This document shows, piece by piece, positions 60,725-64,000 of a stretch of 64,000 nucleotides of DNA. Where the stretch lies: contig BSYO01000033.1 in the NCBI GenBank assembly GCA_033239525.1, positions 10,717,501 to 10,781,500 of the forward strand, in the 5' to 3' direction. How positions within the stretch are numbered: the first letter of the stretch is position 1; every line of letters starts with the position of its first letter. Position numbers and translations under genes: made by a program. The DNA is from Nepenthes gracilis. Its lineage: Eukaryota; Streptophyta; Magnoliopsida; Caryophyllales; Nepenthaceae. The notes below the pieces were generated by a model. The model saw only the letters and a list, made by a program, of their open reading frames with translations, made no database searches and had not been told where the DNA came from.

Positions 60725-61671
60725 ATGGATGCACTTAGAAAAGAATTTATGCTAGAAAAAAATAATAGTCTTGGAAATTGGTTCTTTACTATATTTACTA
60801 AAGAACAAACAGAAGAATATAGAAGTACGTGGAAAGAAACAATGAACTTACTTAAACAGAATTTACCGTTTTTTGAATGATTTATTTCGTATATAAAAAA
60901 TGTTAATCAAATAGATAGAAATAAAAATATTTGGAACAATTCTCGAAATAATAATCTAATATTATAAAAGATAATAACAATAATTTGACTAAACAAGATC
61001 TATATCAATCAAACATAAACATGATTTGTACCAGAGCAACAGAAGTTAAAGAGGACGAAATTAATGAAGAATATGATGAAGAAGAGATTGATGAAGAACT
61101 TTTTTTAGAATATCTTCTTAGTCTAATGGACGAAGAAGATACTGAAGATGAAGAAGAAGAAATTAGTTTAGAAACTCTAAATCTTCCTAAGTCAAGACCT
61201 ACTAAAACTTTATCAATTATAGACCAATTGGAATTATTCTCTGAACCAATTTTAGGTCATATTACACTAACCTCCTCTGCACAACAAAGAAAAGCACTTT
61301 TAGATAAATTAACTATGAAAATAAATAATTTATCTAATTTTCCAACAAACATAAGTCAAAGTAATAAAATGCAAAATCCGTAAGAAGAAACTCCTATCGA
61401 AAGTATCAAACAAGAAATTATTCAATTAAATTCTAATAATATTAAAAATTCAACTTTCTCAGAAAATACCTTAACCGAATCACCTTCTTCATTCTCAAAA
61501 GCACAATCCATAAATATTAAAGAAAATTCTTTAATACACTGTCCATCTATTAAAGCACTTAACTCATCTAAAATAAATAAAAATTTTCAAGAAAATAAAT
61601 TATTAAAAATCATATGTTGAAAATGTAAAGAACCTGGACACAAGTCTAAACAATTTAAATTAAAATAAAAA
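60725..61671 (+). pseudogene. Copy D: capsid/gag-like protein, broken, zinc finger damaged
   Basis: MDALRKEF at 60725. A TGA replaces the Trp of FFEWF at about 60879; there is a frameshift near 60955 and a stop at 61381. In the zinc finger (about 61613-61655) a Trp codon has become TGA and the last Cys is Phe (SKQF), so a metal ligand is lost. The stretch 60985-61383 is open and holds the acidic region. Confidence 0.65.
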
Positions 61672-61721
61672 ATAGAAAAAAAGTCTAATGTTTTACGGAA
61701 TTAGAACTTAAATAAAATATT

Positions 61722-62690
61722 TTGAACAAAGAAACTGTTAGACCTATTAATCAACCTAATCAATTGACGTTTTCCCTAGGTAGAGACCAAAATCAGATAA
61801 TTATTAAAAATTTACATAACAATAATTTTCAGATAAAATTTTACAATATCTTTTCTGATATAAAATTATATATTTCAGCTATAACTAATTATTTTATCTT
61901 TTTTACAAAAAGAATTACCAAAACAAATGTGTTCAAACATTAATGCATTTTCTTCTACTAAAGATAGAATACACACAATTTTAGAAATTAAACAAAAATA
62001 ATATTATTAAGAACCTGACATTAGTAAAACATAATCAACCTATTCTGATAAGGAATGAATATTCTCAATTAACTCTGACATGGATAGTAGATTATCAAAT
62101 ATTTCTTAAGAATAACATAGAAATAAATATTTAACATAATTATCAGAAATATTACAAAATAATATTTGATAACATATTATCTGCTAATAAACTATATAAT
62201 TTATTTATACAATATTATTTTATTTTTCAAAAAGAATTAGCAATACAGAGATATAAAAATAATATTTTAACACTACATTAATAAGAGATCCCAAATAAAT
62301 TACAAATAAATAATAACAATAGTTTAAACCAATTCAATAATAAAGACAACCAATTATTGAAAAATTAAATTTACAATAAATTAATTAATAAAAATTTAAT
62401 ACAATTATTTCGTGACATGAAAATCGAAAAAGAAAAACAATCACAAAATAATTTAGAAAATCATACTAAGACAATACAACAACTGCATGATCAAAATAAA
62501 ACTCAAATAGCTCATAACAATAATTGTATAGCAAAAATAAATATGTTTTCAAAATATAATAAAAAATTAAGATATTGGCAAAATAACAAACAATATTATA
62601 AAAGAAAGACTTTAGCCAAACACATAATAAACCAAATAATTATAAATTTAAACGAAGTATTTCTAAACCAAAGATATTTTTAAAATTAAT
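61722..62690 (+). pseudogene. Copy D: Asn/Lys-rich and coiled-coil ORFs
   Basis: 61722-61943 (RDQNQIIIKNL) and 62417-62683, a helical stretch with KEKQSQNNLENHTKTIQ that is likely a coiled coil. Several stops lie between. Caulimovirids often carry coiled-coil virion-associated proteins; whether this is one is a guess. Confidence 0.5.
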
Positions 62691-62733
62691 TAGTTTTTAA
62701 AAATATCTTCAAAAATCAATCATTACTAAATAT

Positions 62734-63150
62734 TTGAATCCAATATCAAGTAATTTTTACTTACAAAAACATTTTATAAATAAGAAACATTTTAGAAAAT
62801 CTTTTATCTTCAAAATTAATCCAACAAAGTTAATAATGAAAAATCACAAATTAATGATTAACAATAATAAATATTCTAATATTAAATTTGCTGCTATACC
62901 TGTAGAACCAATTACACAATCGGAAGTATATAAAAATAAAACAGATTCTAATGTAGAAATACAAAGTTAATACTAGATTTCTGTGAACAAAAGAATTATG
63001 ATTGCATTCATCCAAGTATTTTTTATATTTTAACAAAAGAACTTCTTGCATATTAAAAAACCAAAATGATTTTATTCATCATATTGTCTATCAAAATATT
63101 CATATTGTTTTACGAAAAGACATAAAAGATTTTACTTCGGTACGATGACA
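62734..63150 (+). pseudogene. Copy D: NPISS-like ORF
   Basis: Open 62734-62970 (MNPISSNFYLQKHF, then PVEPITQSEVYKNK), then frameshifted. Matches 55047-54706 on the minus arm. Basic and aromatic; no known domain recognised. Confidence 0.5.
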
Positions 63151-63226
63151 AACGTATTTTGACTTTGAACATTTTATTGCATCATATATTTTAGATATTT
63201 TAATAAAAGAATTTTTACAGGAAGCT

Positions 63227-64000
63227 ATGCCTTCTAAAGGAAACTCCTAAAGATAAAGAGAAGGACATTTCATCTCCTTATACTCCAGTGAAACAACCAC
63301 CAAAATAATCCGTCCATAATTAGACAATGTCTAAACCACAGATTATACCAACATCCAACAAATATATAACCTTACGTGACTTTCCGCCATTAAGTTTCAA
63401 GGAAGCTGTCACTCCCACTTCCTCTTCAACTCAACCCATGCCGACATCCAATGATAACCATTATAGCACCAAACCGCTAAAACTCCATGTTACTCTTACC
63501 TCTTACTATCAAAAACCATTATTAAATGAACTCATTACCTTGACAAACAAAATGTTTTATTCCAATTGTCTATACGAAACTGTGGATGTTTCTAAAACCC
63601 AACAGTACTATGAATTAATCTTAATTGATTTCGATTCTGTTGAAATCAAACACCACCGCAATACTCGAGACAATACCATTACCTTTTCTACTATCAAAAT
63701 TAAACACATCAAACTTTTTCAAGATGTTGGACTTAACACTTGAGATACTAAACCTTTTTCTGTTCATTATCAACCAAAATGATACAATTACCAAGATTAC
63801 AAAAAAGCCTGATTTAATACTTTTTATCTCCGATCTTATACTCATTCCTTGTTTATCTGATTCAATAAAACCTGTCCAAAACCATTACCAATATGGTTTA
63901 CAGAATGGTGGATTTACTTTGGAGCATTACTAATTCTCCATCCAAGTGATATTAACAATGCAAGGATGCATTATGAAGAATTACACAAAGATATATTCTT
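63227..64000 (+). pseudogene. WF/WW-region ORF, third copy, cut by the window end
   Basis: ATG at 63227 but stopped after a few codons. Open 63327-63743 (YITLRDFPPLSFKEA), then frameshifts and stops. Continues to the window end within the aromatic core. Confidence 0.6.

Larger units (their letters stand above)
41217..64000. mobile_element. Caulimovirid-like endogenous element cluster (RT-less units)
   Basis: Repeated, diverged copies of one unit: promoter/leader, tRNA-Met primer site, 30K movement protein, linker, zinc-finger capsid/gag-like protein, coiled-coil ORFs and a WF/WW-region ORF. The minus-strand part is 41217-55570 (three truncated units head to tail, interrupted by a solo LTR); the plus-strand part is 55791-64000 and runs off the window. 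From the plus copies the unit is about 6.2 kb (59428 to 63227, plus 57044 to 59440). No TG...CA ends or target duplications were found around copies, and promoter regions occur once between units, as in tandem copies of a circular genome. A retrotransposon that has gained a movement protein is the main alternative. Confidence 0.75.

Overview
The window is nuclear DNA of a flowering plant, probably a eudicot. It is AT-rich, has plant-style introns, and carries plant LTR retrotransposons (Copia- and Ty3/gypsy-type) and endogenous caulimovirid-like sequence. Only one gene is convincingly intact: LSM5 (SAD1-type Sm-like protein), four exons at 21.07-23.70 kb. A second, unrecognised four-exon gene is proposed on the minus strand at 2.7-5.1 kb. 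Almost everything else is mobile or viral sequence in various states of decay.

Layout. 0-0.7 kb: 3' part of a Copia-type LTR. 0.7-5.2 kb: AT-rich intergenic DNA and the candidate minus-strand gene. 5.6-18.9 kb: a decayed Ty3/gypsy element (LTR, gag knuckle, PR, RT, RNase H, IN, PPT, LTR) whose 3' LTR is split by two tandem LTRs of another family. 19.7-23.7 kb: LSM5. 25.4-29.6 kb: a short LTR retrotransposon that kept only ends of its own genes and holds pieces of at least three, probably four, host genes (aminoacylase-1, ubiquitin-activating enzyme E1, an LRK10L/WAK-like receptor, and an aluminium-activated malate transporter), mostly fused in one 517-codon frame. 30.4-31.3 kb: a clean solo LTR with AGAGT target duplications. 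32.2-34.25 kb: a 2-kb tract of degenerate telomere-like CCCTAAA units. 34.5-41.2 kb: a minus-strand Ty3/gypsy element with 2.4-kb LTRs, its 5' LTR truncated.

41.2-64.0 kb is a large cluster of one caulimovirid-like element. Its unit, inferred from overlapping copies, is about 6.2 kb: promoter/leader, initiator-Met tRNA primer site, 30K-type movement protein, linker, zinc-finger capsid/gag-like protein, Asn/Lys-rich coiled-coil ORFs, and an ORF with a conserved WF/WW region. No protease, reverse transcriptase or RNase H was seen in any copy. Three truncated units lie head-to-tail on the minus strand; a further part-unit plus most of a unit lies on the plus strand. The two arrays diverge from about 55.7 kb and so form a very large inverted repeat. 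A 3.2-kb solo LTR with perfect TTATG duplications later split the minus arm.

All viral-like genes here carry stops, frameshifts, lost starts or lost metal ligands. The most notable items are the multi-gene-capturing retrotransposon, the RT-less caulimovirid-like unit and its inverted repeat, and the telomere-like tract.
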